Assembly: GCA_965240325.2 (NCBI GenBank)
Contig: OZ251229.1
Coordinates: 2,294,001-2,358,000 of the forward strand
Length of the DNA stretch: 64,000 nt
Direction: 5' to 3'
From: Rebecca billardiae RCC1528
Taxonomy: Eukaryota; Haptophyta
Position numbers and translations under genes: made by a program. The notes under the pieces are model-generated. The model did not search any database. It saw only the letters and a list, made by a program, of their open reading frames with translations, and had not been told where the DNA came from. This document shows positions 1 through 12,400 of this stretch, in pieces (position 1 is the stretch's first letter; each line of letters opens with the position of its first letter).

Positions 1-991
1 TTGGCCGTGCTCGTCTCCTCGCCCCGCGGCAGCGCGTGCTCCACCTTCACGGTGTTGTTCGCCACCTTGGGCGGCGCTCTCCTCGCCGTGCGCGGCCGCT
101 CGGCCTTCTGCGCGCCACCGCCACCCGCGCCGTCGTCCGCGCTGGGCATCTCCGACGTGAACGTCGACAGCGGCGCGGCCGCCGATCCGGCGGCGCTTGC
201 GGGCGGGGGCGCTGTCGCGCCGCCGCCCACCGGCGGCGGCGCCGGCGGCTCGGGCACTGCTGGCCGCGGCGGTGGTGGCATCGGCGGCGGCGGCGCTGCG
301 GCGGCGGCTGTGTCCGCGACGGGGTCCGGCGGGGGGCGCTCCTTGAGCTTCGGGGCCGCCTTGGGGGCGGTGGACTCGCCGCTCAGCACGCGCGCGACGG
401 CGGCGGCGCGGTCGATGTTCGGATCGGTCGCTGCGGCCGCGAGCGCCTGCAGCAGCAGGTTGGTCGCCTGCGGCTCCATGCCGGCGACCACCTTGCTGGG
501 CCGCACGTCGATCTTCGTGCCCAGCGCGAAGGACACGCAGTCGGTGATCTTCTGCAGGTAGGCGATCTTGCTATCCTTGTCCTGCGCGCGCGCAGGGCCA
601 GCGAGGGCCACGGAGCAGCGATCCCTCCATGAGTACACGCACTGCGCGCGCGCGCGCCGCGCCGCGGCTGCGGCTGCAGCTGCGCCTACCTTGATGTTCG
701 AGGAGTTAGACTCCATCTCATCATAAAGGCCCTCTGCGAAGCTCGTCACCTTCGTCACCTCGGAGACAATGTCATGCAAGAAGCGGAACGGCGGCTTGCT
801 GAGCAGCGGCACTGTCAGCTTTGGCCGCTTGATCAGCGCGCCGAGCGTCGCCTGCGTCTCGGCGATCCATGGTTCCACCTGTTCGCGGGGCAGCACGCGC
901 GGGATCGCATGGGCTCGGCAAGCCGCAAAGCCGACAATCGCGCACCCGCGTCGGCGCACCGCCCACCCCCGCGCACCTCGGGCTCCGCCAT
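1..991 (-). CDS. IFT54: IFT54 / TRAF3IP1 (MIP-T3), intraflagellar transport complex B, 3' end beyond window
   Basis: Subunit of the IFT-B train that moves cargo in cilia; in the family the N-terminal calponin-homology-like domain binds tubulin. Exons on the minus strand: 991-977 (five codons, MAEPE), 878-690, and 581 to the window edge; introns 976-879 and 689-582 are GT-AG and keep the frame. The spliced N-terminus has the family signature: LIKRPKLT, then LLSKPPFRFLHDIVSEV, then SSNIKDKDSKIAYLQKI and KVVAGMEPQATN (residues about 20-110). After about residue 130 it becomes a Pro/Ala/Gly-rich linker, as in other IFT54 proteins, and the C-terminal coiled coil would lie left of position 1. The ATG at 991 was chosen because it is the only start joining to the conserved exon in frame through a proper donor; an ATG at 870 lies in another frame. 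Presence implies a ciliated cell stage. Confidence 0.9.
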
Positions 992-1293
992 CTCCACCGA
1001 CAAGCCAGCTAACGGCCCGCACATATTTCAAAATCCGACCAGAGGAAAAAACGACAAATCGCGCGTTTTTTTCTGGATCTAGGTTTTCGATCGCGCGCGC
1101 AATGATTTCTATTCTTTTCCCGGGCCCGTGCATGACGATGGCGACATCATCATCATCATGGCTGTTCTCCATGGTTGTGGCAGCTGCTGCCACAACGTCG
1201 CGGTCGTCGCATGCGCCGCGGTGCACCCGATGGGGCGCAACCATGCAGCTTGCAACCATGTCTTCCCGTGTGTGGGCCGCGCCGAGGACGACG
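992..1293. promoter_or_regulatory. Shared upstream region of divergent IFT54 and Lon-domain genes
   Basis: About 300 bp separate the two start codons. It is locally less GC-rich (1025-1180, with A- and T-runs) than the flanking coding DNA. No TATA box or named factor site is evident; the promoter role is inferred from the divergent arrangement only. Confidence 0.35.
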
Positions 1294-2061
1294 ATGGCGG
1301 TTCGCATGGACGCTGCCTCAGATGCTGACGTACCGGACGGATCTGAGGGGGAGCCGCAGGAGCTCGACATGCAGCTGCTCTCCAAGCGCATCGCGGCGAT
1401 CAGCTCGCAGCAGAGCAACGCCGTGGAGCTACCGATTCTTGTGCTCGACGCAATGCTCCCTCGCCAGCGCCTGTGTATCTCCATGGACGACGATGCCGGC
1501 CTGCGCATGCTCAACGACGCTCTGGAGAGGCACGACGGCGAGCTGGGCGTGCACGGCATGGATCCAAGCACCGGCGGGGTGCTCCCCGTAGGCACACAAG
1601 TGAAGATCGTGGAGCACAGCGGCCGCAACATCTGCATCGTCGGGCAGCGGCGGTACGACCTCGTGGCTCGACCGACCCTGCATGACGACACCTACTACAC
1701 CTGCGAGATCAGCTGGTGTGAGCGCGACGAGGGGAGTGCGAGCGACGTCGCGGCTGCGCGCGAGCTCGAGGCCCTCGTGGACCAGTGGCTCGAGCTCGTG
1801 CGTAAAGGTGGGTTCGAGCGCGAGCCCAACCAGATGGATGAGGTGCTCAAGGACCTCGGGCCCAGGCCCTCCCCTGAAGACCCAGACGAATTTGCCTTCT
1901 GGGTGGCTGCGCTCGTTAACCCGCTGCCCGCGCTTGGCGTCGCATTCGAAATTCGGCCGTTCGTGCTCAAAGCCGAGAGCGCCGAAGAAAGGCTGCAAAT
2001 CGTCCGGCGGGGGCTCGAAACCAGCATTGGCCACCTCGATGGCTCGTCGCCGCTGTGGTGA
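1294..2061 (+). CDS. Lon-substrate-binding (LON N-terminal, PUA-like) domain protein
   Basis: Predicted 255-residue protein made mostly of one domain of the LON substrate-binding type, shared by Lon protease N-termini, cereblon and LONRF proteins. Visible hallmarks: the opening strand LPILVLDAMLPRQRL (from about residue 46), where family members have LPLFPL..VLFPG, then the GTQVKIVE strand, and GRNICIVGQRRYDL resembling the family G-R-R-F/Y segment. A helical second half follows with EFAFWVAALV near the end. There is no AAA or protease domain and no RING, so it is a stand-alone LON domain; the family role is protein or substrate recognition. The reading frame is open upstream to 769; earlier in-frame ATGs (for example near 1243) could add an N-terminal extension, possibly a targeting peptide. 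1294 is the start nearest the conserved part. Confidence 0.75.
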   Translation: MAVRMDAASDADVPDGSEGEPQELDMQLLSKRIAAISSQQSNAVELPILVLDAMLPRQRLCISMDDDAGLRMLNDALERHDGELGVHGMDPSTGGVLPVGTQVKIVEHSGRNICIVGQRRYDLVARPTLHDDTYYTCEISWCERDEGSASDVAAARELEALVDQWLELVRKGGFEREPNQMDEVLKDLGPRPSPEDPDEFAFWVAALVNPLPALGVAFEIRPFVLKAESAEERLQIVRRGLETSIGHLDGSSPLW

Positions 2062-2976
2062 TCGGCGCCTACGCAGCTCAAGCTGCTGTACAGCGCCTCG
2101 ACTTGACTAGTCCGGGCTTGCAGTTCAGCAGTTGCACGTCACAGTGTCAGTGAATCAGGCTCGGACTCCGTCACTCACTCCGCGGTCTCGGCTATGTAGC
2201 TTGGTAGCCGCCACTCAGCGCCCTCTGACCTCCGCCTCCGAGCGGGCCGGGCCGCGGTAGTCTGAGTATACTCAGCCGGCGGACTATGCCTATGGCGGAC
2301 CGTCGTCGGACCGGGGGAGCCCTCGTCGGACCGATGGTGCCTGAACTCTGAAGACTGAAGGCGACGAGCACTACGGCTCAGCGGTGATGACCCGTTATTA
2401 CGCGCAATATGACTATATACGCCGTCTCACACGGGCGGGCACTCACGGCAGTAGTGTGACTATGCTGCCAGTGGCAGTGTGTGCCGGCTCGTCCGAATAT
2501 AAGTTTCTCAGTCGTAGTATATATATATATAGTTATTACTATACACGGATCGATTATTCCCGCCTGAATCATCACTGTCAGCCCGGTCACTCCTGCAGAG
2601 TGCCAAGTGCAGTCTGCTGCGACTCAGACGCCCCGCATCCGAGGCATCACTACCGTCTGTCGCGGATGACCGATTGTCATTTGTGACATTGACGCCGCGG
2701 TAATACGCTATACATCATTGTAGTTAGTATAATTAATCATCCGTCTCGCAGTCGCACTCGCAGACGTCCGGAGTGACGAGTTACCGCCGGAAGTCGTCGC
2801 GGCGCGGAGCCAGAGTGCCGCCCCTTCCGGGCGTAGCCTTCCGATCGGGCTTCGACGAGGCAGAGCGAACTGCGGCGGCCGGGTGACTGGAACTCTCGTC
2901 TCTCGACTGCGAGCCCAGTGCCCCAACGCTGGATAGCCGTCACAAGAGACTTCTGTCAAAGACTGTTAGGGTCGAT
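2062..2976. other. Intergenic, no gene seen
   Basis: Region between the convergent ends of the Lon-domain gene and FRA10AC1. Mixed composition with a short TA tract at 2517-2530. ORFs here are short and lack coding character on both strands. Confidence 0.6.
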
Positions 2977-3927
2977 CTACAAGAGCATCGAGAGCAAGTA
3001 GTCTTCAAAGTCGTCAGCGCGCTTCACCTCCGACGTGTCGGCAGCTACCGACTCCTCGGTAGCGCCCCAAATGCTGGTCGCGTCTGCACCATTGGCGGCC
3101 GGAGTGACGGCTGTGGCTCGGGGCGTGTCCGCCGACGTCGTGCCGCCTCCGCATGCTGCGGCCGCGGGGGCCGCTGCGGATGCTTTGTGGCTGGCTGGAG
3201 CCGCGCGCTCAGGGCTGCGCCGTAGGACCGAGGTGTGGGGGTTTTCATCGGCGTCAAGCGAGTCCAGGCGTCTCTTCGACCCGCGGGCCGCGTGGCTCGG
3301 CGGCTTCGCCTCGTTGTGCTGAAAGCGGTGGTTGAGCTTGCGCGCGCAACTCTCACACGCGCGCAGCTTGACAAGCGTGCTCCTGCGCTCACTGCGCTCG
3401 ACGTAGCGGAAGTTCACCTCGTAGCTCTTCAGGCCGACGGTCTCGCCGCAGGTGCGCGAGCCGCAAACGAACTGGCCCTTGCCATCGACCACCTCGCGCT
3501 CGGTGCGCCAGCGGAGGCCGACTTGCCCCGACTCGTAGCGCGAGAGGTCGGCAATCGCATATTCTTTGAACAGGCGGTCGTAGTACAACTTGGCCACGCG
3601 TTCCTCCCACGACAGACCGTCGGCCTTCGAGGCGCCGTCCTCGGCGCGCCAGACGAAGCGCGAATGCTCCCGCACCACGTCGTACTCGCTGCGGGCCGGG
3701 GCGCTCTGCGCCGCTGCGCGTGCCCCAGATGCGAGCCGGCCGCCATACTCGGCCATGAAGCGCTTGTGGCGCGCATACGCCGTCTCGCCGTCGTGCACCG
3801 ACGGCAAGCGGCGTAGCTCTCGCGCCGTGATGCTCTGGCGGTCGACTGGGCGCTCCGCATCCCGCGCGGGAGGCCGATTCACATAGGAGGACCGTCCGTC
3901 CACCAGGGAGATGAGATGGTCCGCCAT
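2977..3927 (-). CDS. FRA10AC1: FRA10AC1 family nuclear protein
   Basis: Single-exon, 316-residue member of the FRA10AC1 family, a conserved eukaryotic nuclear protein reported with spliceosomes. The family core is clear at residues about 50-205: RHKRFMAEYGG, YDVVREHSRFVW, LSWEERVAKLYYDRLFKEY, IADLSRYESGQVGLRWR, EVVDGKGQFVCGSRTCG, GLKSYEVNFRYVERSERR, LVKLRACESCARKLNHR. The CGSRTC and CESC pairs form the presumed zinc site. The C-terminal tail (about 110 residues) is Ala/Ser-rich with a KRRLDS basic patch and an acidic end, and is not conserved. ATG 3927 was chosen because the sequence upstream in frame is low-complexity and lies in the probable promoter. Confidence 0.88.
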   Translation of the reverse strand: MADHLISLVDGRSSYVNRPPARDAERPVDRQSITARELRRLPSVHDGETAYARHKRFMAEYGGRLASGARAAAQSAPARSEYDVVREHSRFVWRAEDGASKADGLSWEERVAKLYYDRLFKEYAIADLSRYESGQVGLRWRTEREVVDGKGQFVCGSRTCGETVGLKSYEVNFRYVERSERRSTLVKLRACESCARKLNHRFQHNEAKPPSHAARGSKRRLDSLDADENPHTSVLRRSPERAAPASHKASAAAPAAAACGGGTTSADTPRATAVTPAANGADATSIWGATEESVAADTSEVKRADDFEDYLLSMLL

Positions 3928-4179
3928 GCTTTCGGCGGGTCGCGACTGCGAGTTTCTTTTTCTTCGGGCGGAGTTGTGGCGACGGATATTCCGGTTATCC
4001 GGTAGTTGCCAGTGCGCGACGACGACGACGGGTGACGGCCTGACGGGTGGTTCGCGGGCTCGGCTCCGCTGCTTGCTCAAAAAAGCCGCCTGCCCGGGGC
4101 CCTGCCGCTGGGCTGCCGGGAACACCCAGCGCGCTCGTCGGACCGGCTGCCGGACGACCGACGACAGTCGCCGGTCGGG
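3928..4179. promoter_or_regulatory. Shared upstream region of FRA10AC1 and the membrane-protein gene
   Basis: 252 bp between divergent start codons. Very GC-rich, with CGA repeats near 4019-4033. Promoter function is inferred from gene orientation. Confidence 0.35.
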
Positions 4180-5422
4180 ATGCGAGGCTCGGCACTGCGC
4201 GGCACGCCGCTCGTCATGGCCGTCGTGGCATCGGCCGCGCTCGGCGTCGCCGGCATGGGCGCCAAGTCGTGCGACGGCGACTACTGCATCGACACAGCGT
4301 GGTGCAACGGGCAGAAATGTGGCGCGTACAACCTGCACGTGCCCGCGAGCGAGCACGACGCGAAGGCGTACGTCAAGTGCAAGAGCTTCAAGAACGCCAA
4401 CGTCAAGAACGTGGACAAGAGCAGCGAAGACGCCTTCTGCGTCTCGCAGGACACGTCAAAGCGCGGCTTCAAGTGCTTTGACGATCGCAGCGGCGGCTGG
4501 GTGGGCAGTATCTTCGACTTCCTGGGGGGGAACCGCGCGCTGATGGTGGAGGACTCGCTTACGCTCAACGCTACCAACTGCGAGACACTCGACCTCGGCG
4601 AAGTGCAAGGCGGCCTCGCCTTCCTCGCGGGCCGGTGCTGCGCGGGCGAGGCGATCCAGTGTCACACGGAGTCGTGCAAGATGGCGTTCGAGCCGAAGGG
4701 GTGGAGCTTCACCTCGTCGCCCGTCTCGATCATGCTGGCGATCTGCTCGATCGTCCACCTGCTCTCCTCCGGCAGGTGCATCCTCTTCGCCGAGCGGCTC
4801 ATCGCCGACATGCCGTCCGCGGACGACATGGCGCCGCTCGACAAAAAGGCGTTCAAGAATATCATCACGATGCTCGGCGCCGCGCACGGCGGGTTCGCGG
4901 CCGTGCTCGTCTTCGGCGCGCTGCAGGACTGGTACTACGGCAAGTGCCAGATCGCGCTCGCCGCGCTCGCGTGGTACGGCGTGCTAGGCCCCATCGCCGA
5001 GGCGATGCAGCACGGCTCGAAACCGTATGCGCTCTCGCATTACCTCAACGTGTGCATCTCGGTCTCCAAGGGCGAGTGCGGCGGCAAGCCGCCCAAGCTC
5101 AACTACATGATGCTGTGCGTGGGCATGCTCGTCGCGATCGGGGTGTGCGCCGCAGCGCGACAGCGCGCCGCGCGACATGCACGCCCGCGCCGGGCGCGGT
5201 GCGTCGCACTCGCGGTGTTGCGCCCACCGACTCGCGCGCGCGTTTGCGCGCATCCGCGCGCCTGATGCTGCTGCGGCACCGCAGGTGGAGGCCATCACGT
5301 CGCAGACGCTCATGTTCATCGCGGCGGCGGGCATGATCACCGTCGGCTTCATCGCCTCGGTGATCGTCTCGCAGTTGGTGCCTTCGGACAAGCTTCCGGA
5401 GACCATCAACGAAATGCGCTGA
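4180..5422 (+). CDS. Unrecognised secreted-type multi-pass membrane protein with Cys-rich ectodomain
   Basis: Two exons, 4180-5142 and 5285-5422 (stop included), joined by a 142-nt GT-AG intron at phase 0; 366 residues. Residues 1-27 are a signal peptide or anchor (MAVVASAALGVAGMG). A Cys-rich segment of about 150 residues follows (CDGDYC, AWCNGQKCG, RCCAGEAIQC, ESCKM). The rest carries about five hydrophobic segments, near SIMLAICSIVHLL, FAAVLVFGAL, IALAALAWYGVLG, MLCVGMLVAIG and MFIAAAGMITVGFIASVIV. Four lie in exon 1 and the last in exon 2, so the splice is needed for a complete fold. I do not recognise the family and assign no function. Confidence 0.7.
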
Positions 5423-6063
5423 TTGGTCGCCGTGCAACTGCCAGTCGGCTCACTCGTCGCCGACGGCGGCGCCAGTGCCTGTGGACAGTCTTCGAGTACG
5501 GCGAGCGTCGCCCATGTGGGCTGGCCGCTTGGGGTTCGCCGCCCCCGCAGACGTGGCGCGCCCTCTGCCTACGCGATCGATGCCACTTTGGCGGGGCCAA
5601 GGCCTTCAGCTCTCGTCCGATGGCGAGCTCAGGCCGGACGCCGACGCGGATGCCGACTTGCGCCTGATGCGGCGGACAGGCGACAGCGGACACTGGGCAC
5701 ACTGGCCGCGGACAACCTGAGCCGGTCTGCCGGACAGGCGACGGTGCCTCTGCCGTGACTGCCAGGGCTACGGAACTTACAGAGAACTGCTTCATAAGGA
5801 GCAATATGTACTCAGGTTATGGTCTGATACGTGTCTGCGGTTACACTTTCGGCGCTTAGGTCACTGACTCGGACTGGCACCATCATGCTGCTAAGCCATG
5901 TCAGTCCCATCGCGCCGGCAGGGAGCCGCAGGGCTGACCGGTGTCAGGACCGTGCCGCGCCGGAGTCGGCTCGGCCCGATGACGTTCTTGGGCCAAGGCT
6001 CGAGACGGAGCCTGCTGGCACGTACACGAGCGTCGGAATCAATGCTTCCTCAATATCATGACG
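5423..6063. other. Intergenic, no gene seen
   Basis: 3' flank of the membrane-protein gene. No ORF with coding character, no repeat shared with the rest of the window. Confidence 0.55.
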
Positions 6064-6243
6064 CTAGCGCTCGCGCACGACACTCGAGACCGCAAAGACC
6101 GTGCCCATGAACGCCCCAGCCTGCGCTGCTTGCGCGGTGTTCAGCGCGGCACCGCGGGTCATGAGAGTGTGCACGACGACACCGCCCGCGCCAACAACGG
6201 AGCCCATGACAAAGTGTGTCAGCATGGCAGAAATGGACGGCAT
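6064..6243 (-). CDS. Small hydrophobic protein, unrecognised
   Basis: A 59-residue ORF, MPSISAMLTHFVMGSVVGAG at its start, then two hydrophobic/Gly-Ala helices (near VVGAGGVVVHTLM and AGAFMGTVFAVSSVV) with a charged VRER end. Its composition resembles small organellar or ER membrane proteins. The frame is open upstream to 6390, but that extension looks like 5' flank. Could be a real micro-protein or a chance ORF. Confidence 0.35.
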   Translation of the reverse strand: MPSISAMLTHFVMGSVVGAGGVVVHTLMTRGAALNTAQAAQAGAFMGTVFAVSSVVRER

Positions 6244-6462
6244 GTTTGAAGTCTCGTGTGGCGCGCCACGGAAAGTCGACAACTCGACGGCGATCGTCGT
6301 CGCGCCGGGGTGCGTCGCGACCGACCGAGCGGGAGGGGGCCCACGACTTTTATGCGCGCTTATTGCTGTCGATTTGTCGTGAAAAATCATCAGGCGGCGG
6401 CAGCCATCGTTGATGAACAGTTTGACTGCGCTGCTCGACCAACGGTCAAAGACGGCGCGCTC

Positions 6463-9400
6463 ATGCTGCTGGCGGCCTCAGCAGCCTGGCTCCTGCTGTC
6501 GCAGGCGGCGCCAGGCGCGCTGCCCGCGGCGAGCGGCCGCCCCTTCCCGTGGCGCCGAGGGCTGCAAGGTTTGTAGCGCCATGCGTCATCCTGCCCGCAC
6601 GCCGTGACGCTCGTTGCGGCCTCGTCTCACACGCGTCGGGCGCGCGCACGCGCCTTGCCCGCGCGGGTTCGCGCAGACACGGGTGGAGTGGCGAATGCGC
6701 GGCTGATCCGCGAGGTGAATCCGCCGTACGGCAGCGTACAGGGCACGACGGAAGTCTCGATTACTGCCGACTTCTCCGACGCGCGCCCAGGGGCGCAGGC
6801 GCACTGCAGATTCGGGGACACACACGTGGTAGCAGTCGTTGTCGGCTCGAGCACACTGCGCTGCATCGCGCCGCAGGCGGACGCCACTGGTGCGTGGCGG
6901 GGCGCGCGCCTGCGGGCTCCGTCGCACACGCCTCGCCCGGCGCGTCACCCACCCCGCGCCCACCCGCCCCACCGACCCGCCCGCCCGCCGCCGCCGCCGA
7001 GCAGGCCAGGTCTTCGTCTCGGCGAGCGTCGGCGCGCTGCAGTTCCGCACTCACGGTCCGTCCTTCACCTACTACGACCCGTACGCGCTGCCGGAGGTGC
7101 TCTCCGTCGAGCCGAGAGCCGCGGCGGTGGACTCGGGCGCTGCGGTCACAGTGCACGGCTCCAACTTCGCCGCGACGGGCGTCCGGCTCGTCTGCGAGTT
7201 CGGCTCGATCCGCGCGCTCGCGCCCGCCGCGTTTGTGGACAGTGGAAAGGTGCTCTGCACGGCGCCCATCACGACGCGGCCGCAGTCGGTGGACGTGCGC
7301 GTGGCGACGGACGGCAGCTCGTTCTCGGAGAGCTCGGCGCAGTTCACCCTCTTCGACGAGCGCGCCCCGCCGCGCATCGACTCCGTCACGCCGCAGTGCG
7401 CGGGCCGCTCCGCGCCGTCGACACAGATCACGATCGTCGGATCCAATCTGCGGCCGGGCGCGGGGCTCGGCTGCGCGTTCGGTGAGCTGCCGCTGCAGCC
7501 GGCGACGTTCGTCACGGCGTCGGTGGTGCTGTGCATGGCGCCCGCCGCGGCGCGCGCGCCGAGGGACACGCTCGACCTGCGCCTCAGCGAGGACGGCGGG
7601 CGCACGTGGTCGGAGGCCGTGCCGTTTGTTTACTACTCGCCCGACGCGACGCCCGTCGTGCGCGACGTGCGACCGCCTTTCGCGGACAACGCGGGCGCGG
7701 CCGAGCTGCGCGTGCGCGGCGCGAACTTCGCGCCGACGGGCGCGGCGCTGCAGTGCTCGTTCGAGCGCGCGACCTCGGCCCCCGACGGCGCCGCCGCCCC
7801 GCCGTCCGGCCCCGCGCTGCGCTCGGCCGCGCGGTTCGTCTCGACGTCGGAGGTGGCGTGCGACGCGCCGCAGACCGACGCAGAGGCGACGATGCGCGTG
7901 CGCGTGAGCATCGACGGGCGCACGTTCGGCACGTCGGACGGCTCGGTGGTGCTGTACGACGCGGAGCTGCCGCCGCTCGTGCGCGAGGTGCGCCCCGCGT
8001 ACGGCACGCTCGCCGGCGCGTCCGGCGTCGCGGGCCGCGGCGGCGCGGTCACGATCGTCGCGGAGAACATCGCGCCCGTCAAGGACGGGCTGGACTGCCG
8101 GTTCGGCGAGCTCGGCGACGTGCCCGCGTCCTTCGTGGACGAGCACACGGCGCTGTGCGCGCCGCCGGCGTCGGGCCGGCCGCGCACGGTCGAGGTGGCG
8201 CTCGCCTTCGACGGCGTCCACTTCTCGCACAGCCACCGCCCGTACACGTACTACGACGCGGCGCGCGGCGCGCACGTCGACGCGCTCGACCCGGGCGCGG
8301 GCGAGCTGCACGCGCGCACGCGCGTGACGGTGCTCGGCTCCAACTTCTACCCGGCGCCGCAGCTGCTGTGCGCGCTCGAGCCGGCGGCGCCGCGCGGGGG
8401 CAGCGGCGCCGCACTCGCCGCGCCGCCCGCCCAGCCCCTGCCGAGCACCGTGCGCGCCGAGTTCCTCTCCTCCGACCGGATCGCGTGCGAGCTGCCCGCC
8501 GCGACCGAGCCTTCGGCCGCGCTCGTTTCTGTTCTGGAGGAGGAGAGTGCCAACGGTCGCTCCTCGGCGGTGCTCGAGCACAACGCGATGCGCTTCGAGT
8601 ACTACGACGCGACGGCGGCGCCGACGCTCTCGCGGATCACGCCCGCGCTCGGCGCGTACGACGCGTCCACGCGCGTCACGCTCGAGGGCGCGGGCTTCGT
8701 GCCGGCCGGCCGCCGCCTCGTGTGTCAGTTTGGCGAGGCGCGCGTGGTCGCGCGATTCGTCTCGGCGTCGCTCGCCGAGTGCGACGCGCCGCCCGTCGCG
8801 GATGGCGCGGCGACGGGCGGCGCGGAGGACGGCTCGCTGGGCGACGTGGACGTCGGCATCTCCATCGACGCCGGCGGCTCGTTCGCCACGCTGCGCGCCG
8901 CATTCACCTACTGGGACGCGCACAACGTGCCGCGCGTGATCTCGGTCGAGCCAAAATTCGTCTCGGTGACAGAGCGCGCGCCGGTCGTCGCGGTGCGCAC
9001 GGCGAACAGCGCGCCGACGGCGGCGCTCGCGTGCGCGTGGGGCGCGGCGGGGCGCACGCCGGGCGCGTACCTCGGCGCCGGCCTCGTGCAGTGCGCCGTC
9101 CCCGCCGCGGAGGTGGGCGAGGAGCTGCCGCTGCAGCTCACCACCGACGGTGTGCACCTGAGCGACGAGTTAGGTGCGGCCGTGCGAGTGTACGACTCGA
9201 CGCGCGCGCCCGCCGCCGCGCGCGCGGTGCCCGCCGCGGTGCCGGTGGGCTCGCGCGCGACGGTGCGCGTGCTCGGGCACAACCTCGCGCCGACGGGCGC
9301 GGTGCGCTGCGAGCTCTCGCCCGCCGCCGACTCGGCCGTGCACACCGTCTCGGTCGCGGCCGCGGACGGCGGCGCGCGCGATTCGCTCGAGGTGAGCGGC

Positions 9401-12400
9401 ACGCTCGCCGACTCGAGCACGGTGCTGTGCGCGCTGCCAGCGTTCGACAAGCCGCAGACGCTCGAGCTCGGGCTGACGCTCGACGGCGGCGCGCACGTGA
9501 GCGAGTCCGCCGCGCGGCTCACCGTGTACGACGCGGACGCGCCCGCCGGCGTGACCAGCGTCGAGCCCGCGTACGGCGACGTTGCGCACCCGCCAGAGCT
9601 GAGCGTTCGCGGGTATAACTTTGGCGCCGGCTCGCGCGGCAGGGGCGGCGGCCGACGGCTGGCGAGCGGGCACAACGTGTGCTGCCTATTCGGCGAGCGG
9701 CTCTCCGCGCCGGCGCGCTTCGTGAGCGAGACCGAGCTGGCGTGCGTCGCGCCGCGGGCCGCCGCGCCCGGCTCCGCGCTCGTGCGCGTCTCGACGGACG
9801 GGTGCGCGGGCCGCGCGCCGCCCGAGGCCGAAGGGGCGCTGTTCACGTATTTCGACGGAGCGTACGCGCCCGCCGTGGACGCGGTGAGCCCGGCGGTGAC
9901 GGGCGCGCGCGCGCGCGCGGCGCTCGAGGTGCGCGTGCGCAACGCCGCGCCCACGCCCGGGCTGGTGTGCACCTTCGAGTCCCTCGGCGCCTCGCCCGCC
10001 ACATTCGTCGCGTCCGGGCTGGTCGAGTGCGCCGCGCCGCAGTCGGATGTGTCGCGCACCGTCGTGGTGCGCGTCTCGCGCGGCGGCGGCGCGTCGCTCC
10101 CGCCGCTGCCCGACGAGGGCGGCGAGGCGAGGCGCGACCAGCTGACGCTCGCGGACCTCGAGAGCGCGCCGCTCGCCAAGGAGTGCTCGCCGCGCGCGAT
10201 GCCCGCCGGCACGGGCGGCGCGGTCGCGGTGATGGGCGCGGGCTTTGCGCGCCCGGCCGCGGGCGCGGTGTCATGCAGATTCGGCGCGGGCGGCTACGTG
10301 GTGCGCGGTTCGTATGTCCGGCCCAACCTGGTGCGCTGCGCGGCGCCCGCGTCGGACGAGCCGCAGACGGTCGGCGTGGGCGTGTCGCTCGACGGCGGCG
10401 CCACGTACGGCTCCTCCGCCGCCGTCTTCAGCTGGTGGGTCCGCGGCGCGCCGCCGGTGTGCACCTCGGTCACGCCCAAGTTCGCGCACCTCGGAGGCGG
10501 CGAGCTAGTGCGCGTGAGCGGCTCGGGATTCGCCGACCTGGGCGACGGGCTGCGCTGCGTGATCGGCGCGACGGAGGTGCCCGCGCGGCTCGACGTGAGC
10601 GGCGAGGTGCTCTGCGTCACGCCCGCCGCGGCCGAGCCCGCCACGCGCGGCGTGTACGTCAGCGTCGACGGGCTGACGTGCGCGGACAGCGCGGACGCGC
10701 GTCTCACGTTTTACGACGCGCTCGCGCCGCCGACGGTCGATGCGCTCGCGCCCGCGTTCGTCGAGGTGGGGCAGGGCGGGCGGCTGCGCGTGCACGGCGC
10801 GAACTTCGCGCCGACGCCGCGGCTGGGCTGCTCCTTCGGCCCGGACATCGGCACCGTCGTCGCCTCCTTCGCCTCGACCAACGCGATCTTCTGCGCCGCG
10901 CCGCCGTGGGAGCGAGACACGGTGGTCCCGGTGCGTGTCACTCTGGACGGCTCAGCCTGGTCGGCCGACGCGCCCGAGCTCGCGTACTACCGCCCGCCGT
11001 CGGTGTCGTCGGTGCAGCCGCGCGGCGGCGACGTGGGCCGCGAGACGCTCGTCGACGTGCGCGGGCGCAACTTCTTCGCCGAGCACAGCGCCTCCAACCT
11101 CTTCTGCGCGCTCGGCCCGCCGCTGGATGAGGAGGATTGGGCGGACGGCGTTGACGATGACGGTGGCGGCGGCGGCGCGAGCGGCGCCGACGCGGCCGCG
11201 CTCGCCGGGCCGTCCACGCCGGGCGGCGGCGCGCGCTCCGCGGACGAGATCGGCGCGCACGACGAGCACGGCCGGCCGCTGACGGTGCTCGGCGCGCAGC
11301 TCGTGGGCGAGACGCAGCTGCGCTGCCCCATCCCTGCGCTCGGCGTGCCGTCGACGCGGCCCCTGTACGTGTCAACGACCGGCGGCGGCGTCGACGCGCA
11401 CTGGGTGCGCGGCGAGGGCGCGGCCGGCAGCTTCTCGGCGTACGACGCGCGCGCGCCCGCGCGCATCGACGAGCTCTCGCCGCGCGCGGCGAGCGTGGAC
11501 GGCGGCGACCTGATCTCCATACTCGGCGCGAACGTGCCGCCGCCCTCTGACGGCTTCGAGCTGGTGTGCCGCTTCGGGTTTGACCACGCGAGGCACGCTG
11601 ACGCGGCGGACGCGCCGCAGCGCGGCGGCGCGCGCGCGCCGCGCTCCGCGCCGATCGTGGCGCCGGCGACGCACGTGACGGTGTCGCGGCTGCGCTGCAC
11701 GGCGCCCGCCTCGCCCGGCCGCGCCAAGGTCTCGGTGCCCGTCGAGGTCTCCACCTCGGGCGCGGGCGGCGAATGGCTGCCGGCGGGCGAGCTCACTTAC
11801 TACGACCCGCGCGAACCTCCGGTCGTCACGAGCGCCACGCCCAAGTTCGGGGCCAAGGAGGAGCGCACGGCGGTGACGGTGCACGGCGCGAACTTCGCGC
11901 CGACCGCGCGGCTGGGCTGCCTCTTCGACGGCGTGGCCGACGGCCGCGTGCGCGGCTCGTTCATCTCGCCCACCTCGATCGCGTGCCTCTCGCCGCCCGC
12001 GGACGCGCCCGGAAACTTCCAGGAAGCGCACGTGCACGTCACGCTCGACGGCGCGTCGCGCTCGCGCGGGTACGCCGAGTACGTGTACTACCTCGCGCCG
12101 GTGGTGACGTCGATCGTGCCGCGCGCGGGCCCGCTCGAGGGCGGCACGCGGCTCACCGTGCGCGGCCACCGCTTCTTCCACCTCGACGAGCTCGCGTCAC
12201 GCGGCGGCAACACACTCGTGGAGTTCGGCGTGGTGGGCGCGGGCGGCGTCGCGGTGCACGCCTCGTTCGTGGACGAGGACGACCTGCTCGTCGTCACGCC
12301 GCCGGCGCCGCGCTCGCTGCAGGGCGCGGGCTCGGTGCCCGTCTCGGTCTCGGTCACCGACGGCGCCTCCTACTCCTCGTCCGTCGTGCGCTACACGTAC